A stretch of DNA of 14,039 nucleotides, taken from Oscillospiraceae bacterium. Its GTDB lineage: Bacteria; Bacillota; Clostridia; Oscillospirales; Ruminococcaceae. The position numbers were made by a program, and so were the translations under genes. Below, piece by piece: positions 1-8,307 of the stretch. The stretch covers positions 1 to 14,039 of the forward strand of contig JARBTU010000017.1 of the NCBI GenBank assembly GCA_029240015.1. The letters are read 5' to 3'. Positions within the stretch are counted from its first letter, which is position 1; each line of letters begins with the position of its first letter. Below the pieces are notes generated by a model that did no database searches, was not told where the DNA came from, and saw nothing but the letters and a program-made list of their open reading frames with translations.

Positions 1-1
1 T

Positions 2-520
2 CAAAAAAATAACTTGACGCTAAAAGTGATTATTTTAACACATGGGCATTTTGACCATATCGGAGCGGCAAAGGAACTCAAGGAACAAAGCGGTGCAAAA
101 GTCATGATTCATGAGCAAGATGCAGAGATGCTTGAAGACAATCGAAAAAATCTTGCTGTGCATTTTGACGTGTATGACTATGTTCCTTTCAAAGCAGACG
201 CTTTATTAAAAGATGGAGATACGATAGAACTTGATGAGTTAAGAATGGAAGTCATTCACACACCGGGGCATTCTAAAGGCTCCATTACGCTTCGATTTGG
301 GAATGTGTTGCTTGCGGGCGATACACTGTTTAAAGGCAGCGCAGGAAGAACCGATCATTACGGCGGGGATTATCAGTCACTTAAAAAATCTTTAGCAAGG
401 CTTGCAAACCTTGCTGGAGATTATGTTGTCTACTCAGGTCACGGACCTGAAACAACACTTGCAACAGAAAGAAGAACAAATCCATATATGGGAACGGCAG
501 ACTATGACAATTGTTTTTAA
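2..520 (+). CDS. Metallo-beta-lactamase-fold hydrolase (glyoxalase II-like), 5'-truncated
   Basis: This is the C-terminal part of an MBL-fold metallohydrolase. The frame is open to the left edge of the window, so the true start lies outside it; the TTG at 14 is probably internal, because the metal-binding motif follows almost at once and the usual N-terminal strands are missing. Visible motifs in order are THGHFDH (the HxHxDH zinc motif), HTPGHSKGS (third metal histidine), AGDTLF (bridging aspartate) and a late SGHGPET with the last metal histidine. The C-terminal GHGPETT...ERRTNPY signature is typical of the short YqgX/YcbL-type hydroxyacylglutathione-hydrolase-like group. Substrate cannot be assigned: a thioester such as a glyoxalase product is the family guess. 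The 3' end overlaps hemZ by 17 bases, suggesting translational coupling. Confidence 0.88.
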   Translation, partial: QKNNLTLKVIILTHGHFDHIGAAKELKEQSGAKVMIHEQDAEMLEDNRKNLAVHFDVYDYVPFKADALLKDGDTIELDELRMEVIHTPGHSKGSITLRFGNVLLAGDTLFKGSAGRTDHYGGDYQSLKKSLARLANLAGDYVVYSGHGPETTLATERRTNPYMGTADYDNCF

Positions 521-2006
521 CGGACATACTTTTAAGTATGAAATAGAAAGTTTATGCAAAATGTTTTTTTCTTGCGTAAGGTTTAACATAGAATATGATA
601 CAGCGGATTTTTCCAAAGATGATTTGATTTTCACAAGGATAAAAAAAGGGGCAAAAAGAACACTTATTTATGCATTTGTGAATTCCAACAACGAATTTTA
701 CAAAAAAGTCTATTCGATTGACAATGAAGCGACCGACTATTCAAATGAATGTGAGAGAATACTTGGACTGGCAGTTCACCATGTTCTTTCTCAATTTGTA
801 GGTACTTCCACAAAGTGGGGAATTCTCACTGGGATAAGACCTGTAAAAAGAATTCATCAGTATCTTGAGCAAGGAAAGACAGAGCAAGAAATAAAAGCGG
901 TTATGCGAGAGAAATATCTTGTTTCGGATGCTAAAACCGATCTTTGTATCATGACTGCGAAAAGACAGAAATCTATCATAGAGGATATTAATCCAAAATA
1001 TTTCAGTTTATATATCTCGATTCCTTTTTGCCCTTCCAGATGCAGCTATTGCTCCTTTGTTTCTCATTCGATTGCCAACAAAAATGCACAAAGCCTTATT
1101 CCATCTTACGTCGAACACCTATGCAAGGAAATTGCCTTTACAGGAAAAATGGCAAAAGAGTTGGGTCTGATACTTAAAACTGTCTATTTTGGCGGTGGGA
1201 CACCAACAACGCTTAGTGCTCATCAATTGTCTGCTATAATGTCCTGCGTAGAGCAGAACTTTGATTTGAATGACGTTTGCGAATATACTGTTGAGGCAGG
1301 AAGACCCGATACCATTACGGAAGAAAAGTTACGAACTCTCAAAGATTTTGGAATCACAAGAATCAGTATCAATCCTCAAACTTTTAATGATGATGTGTTA
1401 AAAGCGATTGGACGAAATCACAATTCCCAGCTGGTAGTCGACTGTTATGAACTTGCTAGAAAAATCGGATTTAACAACATCAATATGGATTTGATTGCGG
1501 GACTGCCGAGTGATTATCCTGAAAGTTTTAGAAATACGATCGACAAAACCATCTCGCTTGGTCCTGAAAATATTACCGTTCATACGCTTTCTGTCAAACG
1601 GTCATCAAATTTGTTTGATGAAAAAGGGCTCTCTAAAGAACTAGCATCCAACCCAACAGGGGAAATGGTCGATTATGCACAAAAAAAGCTATTAGAAAGT
1701 GCATATGCACCGTATTATTTATATCGTCAGAAAAATACTCTTGAAAATCTTGAGAATGTGGGATATGCCAAGAAAGGTTTTGAGGGCTTATACAACGTAT
1801 ATATAATGGAAGAAATGCATACAATATTAGCTATAGGAGCATCCGCCGCAACAAAATTGGTAGATCCGAAAACAAATTTGATTGAGCGGATCTTCAACTA
1901 TAAATTCCCATTTGAGTATATCAATCTTTTTGGTACTATTATTGACAGAAAAAGCGGGGTAACAAAATTCTATGAGAAATATCATCACGGAAAAAACAAA
2001 GATTAA
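504..2006 (+). CDS. hemZ: HemZ, oxygen-independent coproporphyrinogen dehydrogenase family (radical SAM)
   Basis: The product is a 500-residue radical SAM enzyme, close to the roughly 500 residues of Bacillus HemZ. I chose ATG 504 because it gives the family length and MTIVFNGHTF as N-terminus; an in-frame ATG at 402 would add 34 residues encoded by the overlapping hydrolase gene. Upstream GGAACGG is a weak ribosome site. Residues 1-160 are the HemZ-specific N-terminal region. The SAM [4Fe-4S] motif is PFCPSRCSYCSF (C176, C180, C183), followed by YFGGGTPTT (about 229-236) and a HemN-like C-terminal part with VGYAKKGFEG. The family is assigned to the anaerobic oxidation of coproporphyrinogen III to protoporphyrinogen/protoporphyrin, but activity is proven for few members and no other haem gene is visible here. 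The 3' end overlaps the kinase gene by 35 bases. Confidence 0.9.
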   Translation: MTIVFNGHTFKYEIESLCKMFFSCVRFNIEYDTADFSKDDLIFTRIKKGAKRTLIYAFVNSNNEFYKKVYSIDNEATDYSNECERILGLAVHHVLSQFVGTSTKWGILTGIRPVKRIHQYLEQGKTEQEIKAVMREKYLVSDAKTDLCIMTAKRQKSIIEDINPKYFSLYISIPFCPSRCSYCSFVSHSIANKNAQSLIPSYVEHLCKEIAFTGKMAKELGLILKTVYFGGGTPTTLSAHQLSAIMSCVEQNFDLNDVCEYTVEAGRPDTITEEKLRTLKDFGITRISINPQTFNDDVLKAIGRNHNSQLVVDCYELARKIGFNNINMDLIAGLPSDYPESFRNTIDKTISLGPENITVHTLSVKRSSNLFDEKGLSKELASNPTGEMVDYAQKKLLESAYAPYYLYRQKNTLENLENVGYAKKGFEGLYNVYIMEEMHTILAIGASAATKLVDPKTNLIERIFNYKFPFEYINLFGTIIDRKSGVTKFYEKYHHGKNKD

Positions 2007-2907
2007 TATAGAAGAAATAAATAATATAGCAAAAAAAGACGCCAAAAAACTGGTTATTGATTCAGAAAAACAGTATTTGGATCAGCTTTCGGAGATTGCG
2101 TCGTTTATCAAAAACAGCGGGAAATATAAAATCATCCTTATCGCGGGACCTTCCGCATCAGGAAAAACAACGACATCCTTTAAACTGCGTGAACAATTGT
2201 ATCTAAACGATATTAAATCTGTCACCATTTCTTTAGACAATTTTCTGTTTAACAGGGAATCCCTTCCCTTACTGGAAGACGGCTCAATTGATTTTGAGTC
2301 GATTGATACAATTGATATTAATTGTCTGCATGACTGCATAGATATTTTAATGACAAAAAAGAAAGCGCAGTTTCCTACATTTGATTTTGTTGAAGGGAAA
2401 AGAAGCGAAAGCACGATTGAAATCGAAATAGATGAGGATTTTGTGGTGATTATCGAAGGAATTCATGCCTTAAATCCGATTATTTCTGAAAATAAGTTCA
2501 AAGATAGTTTTTTAAAAATCTATGTCAGCGTCAAAAGTGAGTATTATAATCAAGATGAATTGACTTTACCGTCCAAAGACTTGCGTTTGATTCGGCGCAT
2601 GATCAGGGACTATCATTTCAGGGGATCCAGCGTGGGAAACACACTTAGCATGTGGGATAATGTGTGTAAAGGGGAAGAACTTTATATAAAACCTTTTCAA
2701 GTTGAAGCAGATTTTTGTGTGGATTCAATTCATTTGTATGAGCCACTGATTTATCATCATTATCTTCTTCCTCTTTTAAAAGAAATTCCGCAAGACAGTG
2801 TATATTATAGAAAGTGTGACCAGCTTGTTCAAATTATTGCGCGCTTTAATGATTTGGAAAAAGACGTTATTCCAAGGAATTCGATGTTAAGAGAATTTAT
2901 AGGATAA
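1972..2907 (+). CDS. Uridine kinase-like nucleoside kinase
   Basis: The product is a 311-residue P-loop kinase of the uridine kinase/phosphoribulokinase family. The Walker A motif is GPSASGKTT (residues 59-67), followed by a substrate-site region SVTISLDNFLFNR in the place of the 'DdFY' segment of uridine kinases. A hydrophobic Walker B-like strand (VVIIEGIHAL) and an RLIRRMIRDYHFRG segment resembling the lid of clostridial uridine kinases come later. About 50 residues precede the P-loop, which is longer than classical Udk (about 210 residues in all); the TGS domain found in the approximately 550-residue clostridial nucleoside kinases is absent. Phosphorylation of a pyrimidine nucleoside is the family expectation, but the substrate is not fixed by what I see. 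ATG 1972 lies inside the hemZ 3' end with a G-rich ribosome site near 1954. Confidence 0.8.
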   Translation: MRNIITEKTKINIEEINNIAKKDAKKLVIDSEKQYLDQLSEIASFIKNSGKYKIILIAGPSASGKTTTSFKLREQLYLNDIKSVTISLDNFLFNRESLPLLEDGSIDFESIDTIDINCLHDCIDILMTKKKAQFPTFDFVEGKRSESTIEIEIDEDFVVIIEGIHALNPIISENKFKDSFLKIYVSVKSEYYNQDELTLPSKDLRLIRRMIRDYHFRGSSVGNTLSMWDNVCKGEELYIKPFQVEADFCVDSIHLYEPLIYHHYLLPLLKEIPQDSVYYRKCDQLVQIIARFNDLEKDVIPRNSMLREFIG

Positions 2908-2911
2908 ACTA

Positions 2912-2940
2912 TTGAAATCACATGGACAACAGTATATAAT
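2912..2940 (+). promoter_or_regulatory. Sigma-A-type promoter for the zinc-ribbon gene
   Basis: TTGAAA (2912-2917), a 17-base spacer and a perfect TATAAT (2935-2940). It begins five bases after the kinase stop codon and lies about 40 bases before the next start codon, leaving a short leader with its own ribosome site. Spacing and both boxes fit a housekeeping promoter. Confidence 0.68.
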
Positions 2941-2979
2941 AAAAAATAATCATTTAATTATGAAGCGAGAGGTGTTTTT

Positions 2980-3420
2980 ATGGGAATGTTTGATGATATT
3001 CTTGGCAAAGCAAAAGACGTTGCGGATGTGGCCGGCAAAAAAACAGGCGAGTTTGTTGAAACATCCAAACTCAAATTTCAGTGCGTTCAAATAAACAACG
3101 AAATAAAAGCTTTATACGAAAAACTTGGGAGCGCTGTTTACTCAATGGCGAAATCGGGTTACGAAAACCCTGAGTTGGTTAAATCTATTGTGGATGAAAT
3201 TAGTGAACTTCTGCAAAAACTGAACGAAACCAGCGAAAAAATCGCAGACATCAAAAATGTCAGCATCTGTACCTGTTGCGGGGCAAAAAATTCGACGGAA
3301 TCATACTATTGTTCCAAGTGCGGAAATAAAATTTCCAGCGAATTTTCCAAAGAATATGAAGATATGGCGAGCAAAGCCGAAGAGCATTCTCCTGAGAATG
3401 ACGAAGGAAAAGACATATAG
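2980..3420 (+). CDS. Small coiled-coil zinc-ribbon protein of unknown function
   Basis: The product has 146 residues. ATG 2980 follows a good ribosome site (GAGAGGTG, 2967-2974). Three parts are visible: an N-terminal segment MGMFDDILGKAKDVADVAGKK typical of small cytosolic clostridial proteins; a predicted long amphipathic/coiled-coil helix (about 30-92); and a zinc ribbon with C97-x2-C100 and C111-x2-C114 (C99 is an additional cysteine). The tail is acidic. No signal peptide or membrane segment is seen. The architecture suggests a zinc-binding scaffold, but I do not recognise a function. It is transcribed from its own promoter and closed by a terminator, so it is probably monocistronic. Confidence 0.82.
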   Translation: MGMFDDILGKAKDVADVAGKKTGEFVETSKLKFQCVQINNEIKALYEKLGSAVYSMAKSGYENPELVKSIVDEISELLQKLNETSEKIADIKNVSICTCCGAKNSTESYYCSKCGNKISSEFSKEYEDMASKAEEHSPENDEGKDI

Positions 3421-3429
3421 TTTTTCTAA

Positions 3430-3485
3430 TGCTAAAAAAGTCAAAATGAGGTCAAGCTTTTGGGTTTGACCTCATTTGTTTAGCA
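3430..3485 (+). terminator. Rho-independent terminator after the zinc-ribbon gene
   Basis: A perfect 12-bp stem (3444-3455 with 3466-3477, core AATGAGGTCAA) closes a 10-base loop and is followed by TTTGTTT. A second matching pair outside it, TGCTAAA (3430-3436) with TTTAGCA (3479-3485), extends the hairpin across an internal loop. Confidence 0.82.
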
Positions 3486-3511
3486 TATAATTGAGAGATG
3501 GAGAAGAACAA

Positions 3512-4333
3512 ATGAACTTTACTTATGCTGATTATGCAGAATCATCGGAATATGTAAAAAATATCATTAAGGACGATGTGGACATCGCTGTTGTTTTGGG
3601 TTCGGGGCTCGGATCTTTAACAAATGAATTTGAAGAAAAAATAGAGCTTCCTTATGGTGAGATTCCAAATTTCCCACAGTCAACAGTAGAATCCCATGCA
3701 GGGAAAATGATTTATGGGAAGCTAAGCGGCAAAAAAGTTTTAGCAATGTCGGGTCGGTTCCATTATTACGAAGGATACAGCTTTGCTCAAACGACTTTGC
3801 CAATACGGGTCATGAAGCTTTTGGGCGTTAAAAAACTGATTTTAACGAATGCGGCAGGGGGGATCAATCCCGATTTTTCAGTCGGAGATTTCATGGTTTT
3901 AACAGACCATATTAAATTTTTTACACAAAGCCCTGTTCGAGGAAAAAATGTGGATGAATTTGGAAAACGTTTTTTTGATATGAGTGAAACTTATTCAAAA
4001 GATTTAATAGATATTGCTTCGGATTGTGCTAAAGAACTTCAGGTTCCATTGAAAAAGGGCGTTTATGCTTACATGCCGGGGCCGCAATTTGAAACACCAG
4101 CGGAAATCAAAGCCCTGTCTATTTTAGGAGCTGACGCGGTAGGTATGTCCACCGTGGCAGAAGCGATTGTTGCCAATCAATGCGGAATCAAGATACTGGG
4201 GATATCCTGTATCTCCAACATGGGTGCGGGAATTGCCGACAAGGTGATAACAGACGAAGAAGTAGTGGAAGTCACAAACAGCGTTTCTTATAAGTTCAAA
4301 GCGCTGATAGCAGGAATCGTGGAGAAAATATAA
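3512..4333 (+). CDS. punA: Purine nucleoside phosphorylase (trimeric, inosine/guanosine type)
   Basis: The product, 273 residues, phosphorolyses purine (deoxy)nucleosides to the base and (deoxy)ribose-1-phosphate. ATG 3512 has a GGAGAAG ribosome site five bases away; an upstream in-frame TTG at 3491 overlaps that signal and is unlikely. Family motifs are complete: VVLGSGLGS (28-36, phosphate loop), ESHAGK (H62), SGRFHYYEGY (R82, H84), LTNAAGG (111-117), MPGPQFETPAE (E194), GMST (M212, S213) and SCISNMGAG (N236). Asparagine at 236, matching N243 of human PNP, points to 6-oxopurines (inosine, guanosine) rather than methylthioadenosine. The next gene, 10 bases downstream, encodes an adenosine-type deaminase whose product would feed this enzyme. 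Confidence 0.95.
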   Translation: MNFTYADYAESSEYVKNIIKDDVDIAVVLGSGLGSLTNEFEEKIELPYGEIPNFPQSTVESHAGKMIYGKLSGKKVLAMSGRFHYYEGYSFAQTTLPIRVMKLLGVKKLILTNAAGGINPDFSVGDFMVLTDHIKFFTQSPVRGKNVDEFGKRFFDMSETYSKDLIDIASDCAKELQVPLKKGVYAYMPGPQFETPAEIKALSILGADAVGMSTVAEAIVANQCGIKILGISCISNMGAGIADKVITDEEVVEVTNSVSYKFKALIAGIVEKI

Positions 4334-4343
4334 GGAGATTTTT

Positions 4344-5651
4344 ATGCTTTTTAAAAATATTTCTGTAATTGATGAAAATTTTAATGTTTTACAGAATAAA
4401 AATGTAATCATAAAGGATCAGATTATTCACTTTGTTGGAGATGAAATCCCCCAGGAAATGGATAATTATTCTGGCGAGATCATAAACGGGAAAAACAAAC
4501 TGCTGATGCCGGGTTTTTTCAATCTTCACTGTCATGTGCCGATGACGCTCATGCGCGGATATGGGGAAAATCTTTCGTTAAACAGATGGCTTCATGAAAA
4601 AATATTCCCGTTTGAAGAATATCTTAACGCTCAGCATACATACAATGGTTCCATGCTTGGCATAGCCGAGATGCTGTCGTTCGGAATCGTGTCTTTTTCA
4701 GATATGTATTTTTTCTCGGATGCGGTTGCAAAAGCCTGTATTGATTCAGGTATTAAGGCAAACATCAGCAGAAGCATCGTTTGTTTTGACGACAGCGATG
4801 TAACCGATTTACAAAGCTTCTGGGAAGCGAAAATCTTGTACGATGAATTTAATGGCTGTGAGGATGGTCGTATCAAGGTTGAAATGAGCATCCATGCCGA
4901 ATATACCTCAACTCCAAAGGTCGTTTCGGGGCTTGCTGACTATGCAAAAAAAATCGGAGCCGGAATGCATATTCATTTATCCGAAACTGAGAGTGAACAC
5001 CAAGACTGCATTGCAAGACACTCACTGACCCCTGCAGGATATATGAATCAATGCGGCATTTTTGACGTTCCTACGATTGCGGCGCACTGCGTCTTTGTGG
5101 ATGAACACGATATGGATCTGCTCGCTGAAAAGAACGTATCCGTTTCTCATTGTCCTGTCAGCAACCTAAAGCTCGGAAGCGGCGTTGCGCCTGTTTCAAA
5201 AATGCTTGAAAAAGGGATTAATGTTGCCATTGGGACGGATGGGGTTGCATCAAATAATAATACCAACTTTTTTGAAGAATTAAAGCTGGCTCCTATACTT
5301 CAAAAAGGGTATTTTCATGATCCGTTGCTTGTTTCAACCACACAAACGCTTCAGATGGCGACCCGAAATGGCGCAAAAGCACAGGGAAGACAAGAAAGTG
5401 GTGTGCTGAAAGTGGGGAACAGAGCTGATTTAATTATGATAGATTTAGATAAACCGCATTTAACCCCTGCTCATGACATCATAAGCAACTTGATTTATTC
5501 TGCAGTTCCATCGGACATTGTGATGACAATCGTTGACGGAAAAGTGCTTTATAAAAATAATGAATATTTGACAATCGATATTGAAAAAGTAAAATATGAG
5601 ACGAAGAAAAGCACTGACGAAATTCTTTCCAGAATTAACAGTAAAATTTAA
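4344..5651 (+). CDS. mtaD: 5'-methylthioadenosine/S-adenosylhomocysteine deaminase-type amidohydrolase
   Basis: The product, 435 residues, belongs to the MtaD/TrzN/SsnA branch of the amidohydrolase superfamily. ATG 4344 follows AAGGAG (4332-4337), which overlaps the punA stop codon, so the two genes are co-transcribed and probably coupled. Metal and catalytic residues are all present: LHCH (H62, H64), HIHLSETE (H211, E214), AAHCV (H248) and GTDGVASNNN (D299). SIHAEYTST (H184) and the R-rich MTLMRGYGENLSLNRWL region match the adenosine/SAH-deaminating subgroup. The expected reaction is hydrolytic deamination of adenosine, SAH or MTA to the inosine analogue; which of these is preferred cannot be read from the sequence. 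The pairing with punA supports nucleoside or SAH salvage. Confidence 0.87.
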   Translation: MLFKNISVIDENFNVLQNKNVIIKDQIIHFVGDEIPQEMDNYSGEIINGKNKLLMPGFFNLHCHVPMTLMRGYGENLSLNRWLHEKIFPFEEYLNAQHTYNGSMLGIAEMLSFGIVSFSDMYFFSDAVAKACIDSGIKANISRSIVCFDDSDVTDLQSFWEAKILYDEFNGCEDGRIKVEMSIHAEYTSTPKVVSGLADYAKKIGAGMHIHLSETESEHQDCIARHSLTPAGYMNQCGIFDVPTIAAHCVFVDEHDMDLLAEKNVSVSHCPVSNLKLGSGVAPVSKMLEKGINVAIGTDGVASNNNTNFFEELKLAPILQKGYFHDPLLVSTTQTLQMATRNGAKAQGRQESGVLKVGNRADLIMIDLDKPHLTPAHDIISNLIYSAVPSDIVMTIVDGKVLYKNNEYLTIDIEKVKYETKKSTDEILSRINSKI

Positions 5652-5690
5652 GATATTATTTATAAACTTGTGACAAGGGATGTGCTTTTT

Positions 5691-7469
5691 TTGACACAAA
5701 AACATGCAAAACAAAATTTATTACAAGGTGCGGCTGTGCTGGGTGCCGCGATGATTATTGTTAAAATATTGGGAGCTGCGTTCAAGATTCCTGTATTTGG
5801 GATGCTGGGAGAAGTGGGAACCGCCTATTTTAACACGGCATATAGTTTGTTTACGCCTCTTTATTCTTTGGCGATTGCGGGTCTTCCGACTGCTGTAGCT
5901 AAAATCGTTGCCGAGTGTGAAACGCAAGGAAGATTCAGAGATATTAAAAAAACAATGCGTATTTCGACAACGCTGTTTATTTTATTGGGAATTATAGGTA
6001 CTATCGCGTTAGCATTATTTGCAAAACCATTTATCGCTTTAAGCGGGGTAGATGATGGTGCATATTTGGCCACTGTAATGATTGCACCGTCTTTATTGTT
6101 TTTATGTTTAACATCTGCATTCAGAGGGTATTACGAAGGTTTGCGGAATATGAAGCCTACTGCCGTTTCGGAAATAGTGGAAGTAATAGTAAAAGTGATT
6201 ATCGGTCTGGGTCTTACAGCGATTGTTTTTTGGAACGCAAATTCTCAATATGAAAGTACAGGCATGGTTTTCGGTCAAGCCATTAATTTTGACAGTAACA
6301 CAATGAAAGCTGATGAATTAACGGTCAGTATTGCAAATGCGGCGGCTCCTTATGCAGCTGTGGCAGCTATTATTGGTGTTACACTAAGCACTTTCGCCGG
6401 GATGATTTATTTGATTTTCAGGTATAAAAAACATGGTGACGGAATTTTAAAAGATGAGCTTTTACTCTCGCCTAAGGCTCAAAGGGGGAAAAGGGTTCTT
6501 AAAAGCTTAGTCAATATTGCTATTCCGATATCCATTGGCGCTTTTGTACTGAACCTCGCGACGCTCGTTGATACTTTAACAGTGACCAATGCGATGACCT
6601 CAGCATTTAAAAACAACTTAGAGGAAATCACAAGACTTTTTGGAAATATTGTTCCCGCTGAAAGTTTTACGGTAGACCTTTTTGGAACCTTTATGTATGG
6701 GGCATATTCGTTTGCTTTTTCAATATTTAATTTGATACCTGCTTTTACGGGTGTATTCGGAAAAAGTGCTTTGCCGAACGTGGTGTATTGCTGGACGATG
6801 AAAGATAAAATCGGTACACGGAAAAATATTGAATCAACACTTCGTCTATCCTCACTGATTGCAATCCCGGCGGGGCTTGGTCTATATGCGCTTTCAGGCC
6901 CTATATTATCATTATTGTATAGCAACAGGTCTGCCGGAGTAGCAATAGCGGCTCCTGCAATGGAGATCATGGGTATCAGCATTATTTTTCTTGGAATATT
7001 AACCCCGACTTTCAGTATCCTTCAGGCTATTGACAAGGCATATTTGCCTGTTAAGCTTATGGTTGTTGGTTCCATCATCAAAATCATTGTCAATGTTTTG
7101 TTGATACAGATTCCGGAAATCAACTTAAAAGGCGCGGCATATGGGACGCTTGCCTGTTATCTTTTTATCACTGTTGTTAGTATTCATATGGTAAGAAAAA
7201 TTACAAAATCTAAATTCGATTATATGAGCATGTTCATTAAGCCGCTGGTAGCTGGAGGGCTTTGTGCGATTGCAGCATCTGCTTCCCATACGTTCATCTC
7301 AAGGATCAAACCAGGCAGTCTTGCAACGATAGCAGCCATAGCTGTTGCAGGAATCGTGTATGTAGTTGTCCTTGTTTTAATCAGAGGAATTGCCAAAGAT
7401 GACGTATTAATGCTTCCTAAAGGAGAAAAAATTGCAAAAACACTTGAAAAACATAGACTTATAGGTTAA
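5691..7469 (+). CDS. yabM: SpoVB/YabM-like MATE-MVF family flippase (polysaccharide/lipid-linked precursor exporter)
   Basis: The product is a 592-residue polytopic membrane protein. I chose TTG 5691 (MTQKHAKQNLLQGA...) because AAGGGATG (5675-5682) sits eight bases before it; GTG 5670 lies upstream of that site. The N-terminal QGAAVLGAAMIIVKILGAA and the later FRGYYEGLRNMKPTA segment are hallmarks of SpoVB-type MurJ-like flippases. Around 14 hydrophobic segments are expected; one longer hydrophilic loop lies near residues 175-210. The family moves lipid-linked cell-wall precursors or polysaccharide across the membrane, SpoVB being needed for spore cortex. Position directly before mazG and upstream of yabO-yabP-yabQ-divIC-yabR matches B. 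subtilis yabM. A separate spoVB may exist elsewhere, so the exact role is open. Confidence 0.88.
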   Translation: MTQKHAKQNLLQGAAVLGAAMIIVKILGAAFKIPVFGMLGEVGTAYFNTAYSLFTPLYSLAIAGLPTAVAKIVAECETQGRFRDIKKTMRISTTLFILLGIIGTIALALFAKPFIALSGVDDGAYLATVMIAPSLLFLCLTSAFRGYYEGLRNMKPTAVSEIVEVIVKVIIGLGLTAIVFWNANSQYESTGMVFGQAINFDSNTMKADELTVSIANAAAPYAAVAAIIGVTLSTFAGMIYLIFRYKKHGDGILKDELLLSPKAQRGKRVLKSLVNIAIPISIGAFVLNLATLVDTLTVTNAMTSAFKNNLEEITRLFGNIVPAESFTVDLFGTFMYGAYSFAFSIFNLIPAFTGVFGKSALPNVVYCWTMKDKIGTRKNIESTLRLSSLIAIPAGLGLYALSGPILSLLYSNRSAGVAIAAPAMEIMGISIIFLGILTPTFSILQAIDKAYLPVKLMVVGSIIKIIVNVLLIQIPEINLKGAAYGTLACYLFITVVSIHMVRKITKSKFDYMSMFIKPLVAGGLCAIAASASHTFISRIKPGSLATIAAIAVAGIVYVVVLVLIRGIAKDDVLMLPKGEKIAKTLEKHRLIG

Positions 7470-7506
7470 TATATAATACAGTAATTGATATAAGAGGTAA
7501 AATATA

Positions 7507-8307
7507 GTGTCATTTGTGTTCAAAAAAGCCTATGATATAGGGGACTTGCTTCAAATCATGTCCATCTTAAGAGGCGAAAACGGATGTCCATGGGATAAAG
7601 AACAAACACATAAAAGTATTCGTAAGAATTTTATTGAAGAAACATATGAAGTGATTGAGGCGATTGACAACGAGGATACGGAGCTTTTAAAGGAAGAGCT
7701 TGGGGATGTCTTGTTACAGGTCGTCTTTCATACACAAATGGAGAAAGAACAAGGCACTTTTGAGTTTTCTGATGTGGTAAATGATTTATGCAATAAACTT
7801 ATCGAAAGGCATCCTCATATCTTTTCTGACACAAAGGCTGACAATTCGGATGAAGTGATAAAAAATTGGGAAGCGATTAAAAAATCACAAAAAGGTCAAA
7901 AATCAAGTACAGAGACATTAATGGCCGTTCCCAAAACACTTCCGGCGTTAATGCGGAGCACCAAAATCCAACAGCGCGCCGCTAGAGCAGGGTTTGATTA
8001 TCCCGATATGAATATGGCTATGGATGATTTGAAGAGCGAAATTGCGGAACTGGAGCAAGCTGTCGCACATGCGGATGAAAAAGAAATTCAATTGGAGCTT
8101 GGGGATGTTTTGTTTTCTGTAGTGAACGTTTCAAGATTTCTGAAAGTCGATTCAGAGGAGTGCCTCACTTTATCAGCAGAAAAATTCATCTCACGTTTTA
8201 AAATTGTGGAACAATTGGCAAAAGAACAAAATATCGATTTTAAAACAGCCTCAACAGAGGAATTAATCCAGCTTTGGAACAAAGCAAAAAAAGAATGTGA
8301 TTCATAG
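7507..8307 (+). CDS. mazG: MazG, nucleoside triphosphate pyrophosphohydrolase
   Basis: The product, 266 residues, is nearly the length of E. coli MazG, and hydrolyses (d)NTPs to monophosphate and pyrophosphate. GTG 7507 is preceded by AAGAGG (7492-7497) at nine bases. Two MazG repeats are visible. The first has CPWDKEQTH then FIEETYEVIEA (E44, E45, E48) and EELGDVLLQ (E64, D67); the second has EIAELEQA and LELGDVLF near residues 177-200. The magnesium-binding EExxE...ExxD pattern is clear in the first and reduced in the second, as in known MazG. B. subtilis YabN at this locus carries an N-terminal tetrapyrrole methylase; here it is absent. No terminator separates this gene from yabM or HU. 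Confidence 0.94.
   Translation: MSFVFKKAYDIGDLLQIMSILRGENGCPWDKEQTHKSIRKNFIEETYEVIEAIDNEDTELLKEELGDVLLQVVFHTQMEKEQGTFEFSDVVNDLCNKLIERHPHIFSDTKADNSDEVIKNWEAIKKSQKGQKSSTETLMAVPKTLPALMRSTKIQQRAARAGFDYPDMNMAMDDLKSEIAELEQAVAHADEKEIQLELGDVLFSVVNVSRFLKVDSEECLTLSAEKFISRFKIVEQLAKEQNIDFKTASTEELIQLWNKAKKECDS

Noticed and set aside
402..503. Upstream start for HemZ at ATG 402
   Set aside because: The extra 34 residues are encoded within the preceding hydrolase gene and make the protein longer than the family; ATG 504 fits better.
1818..1825. Exact sigma-E -10 octamer CATACAAT inside hemZ
   Set aside because: It lies well inside a coding region with no gene start close by; taken as a chance match. The copy at 4639-4646 in mtaD is rejected for the same reason.
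3491..3511. TTG 3491 as punA start
   Set aside because: It would overlap the possible -10 and contain the ribosome site; the ATG at 3512 has correct spacing and gives the family length.
6479..6982. Long minus-strand open frame (167 codons) inside yabM
   Set aside because: It is antisense to a clear membrane protein gene, has no recognisable motif and no ribosome site of note; open frames like this arise from the codon bias of the gene opposite.
7472..7477. TATAAT between yabM and mazG
   Set aside because: The nearest TTGAAA (7444-7449) is 22 bases away, too far for a normal promoter.
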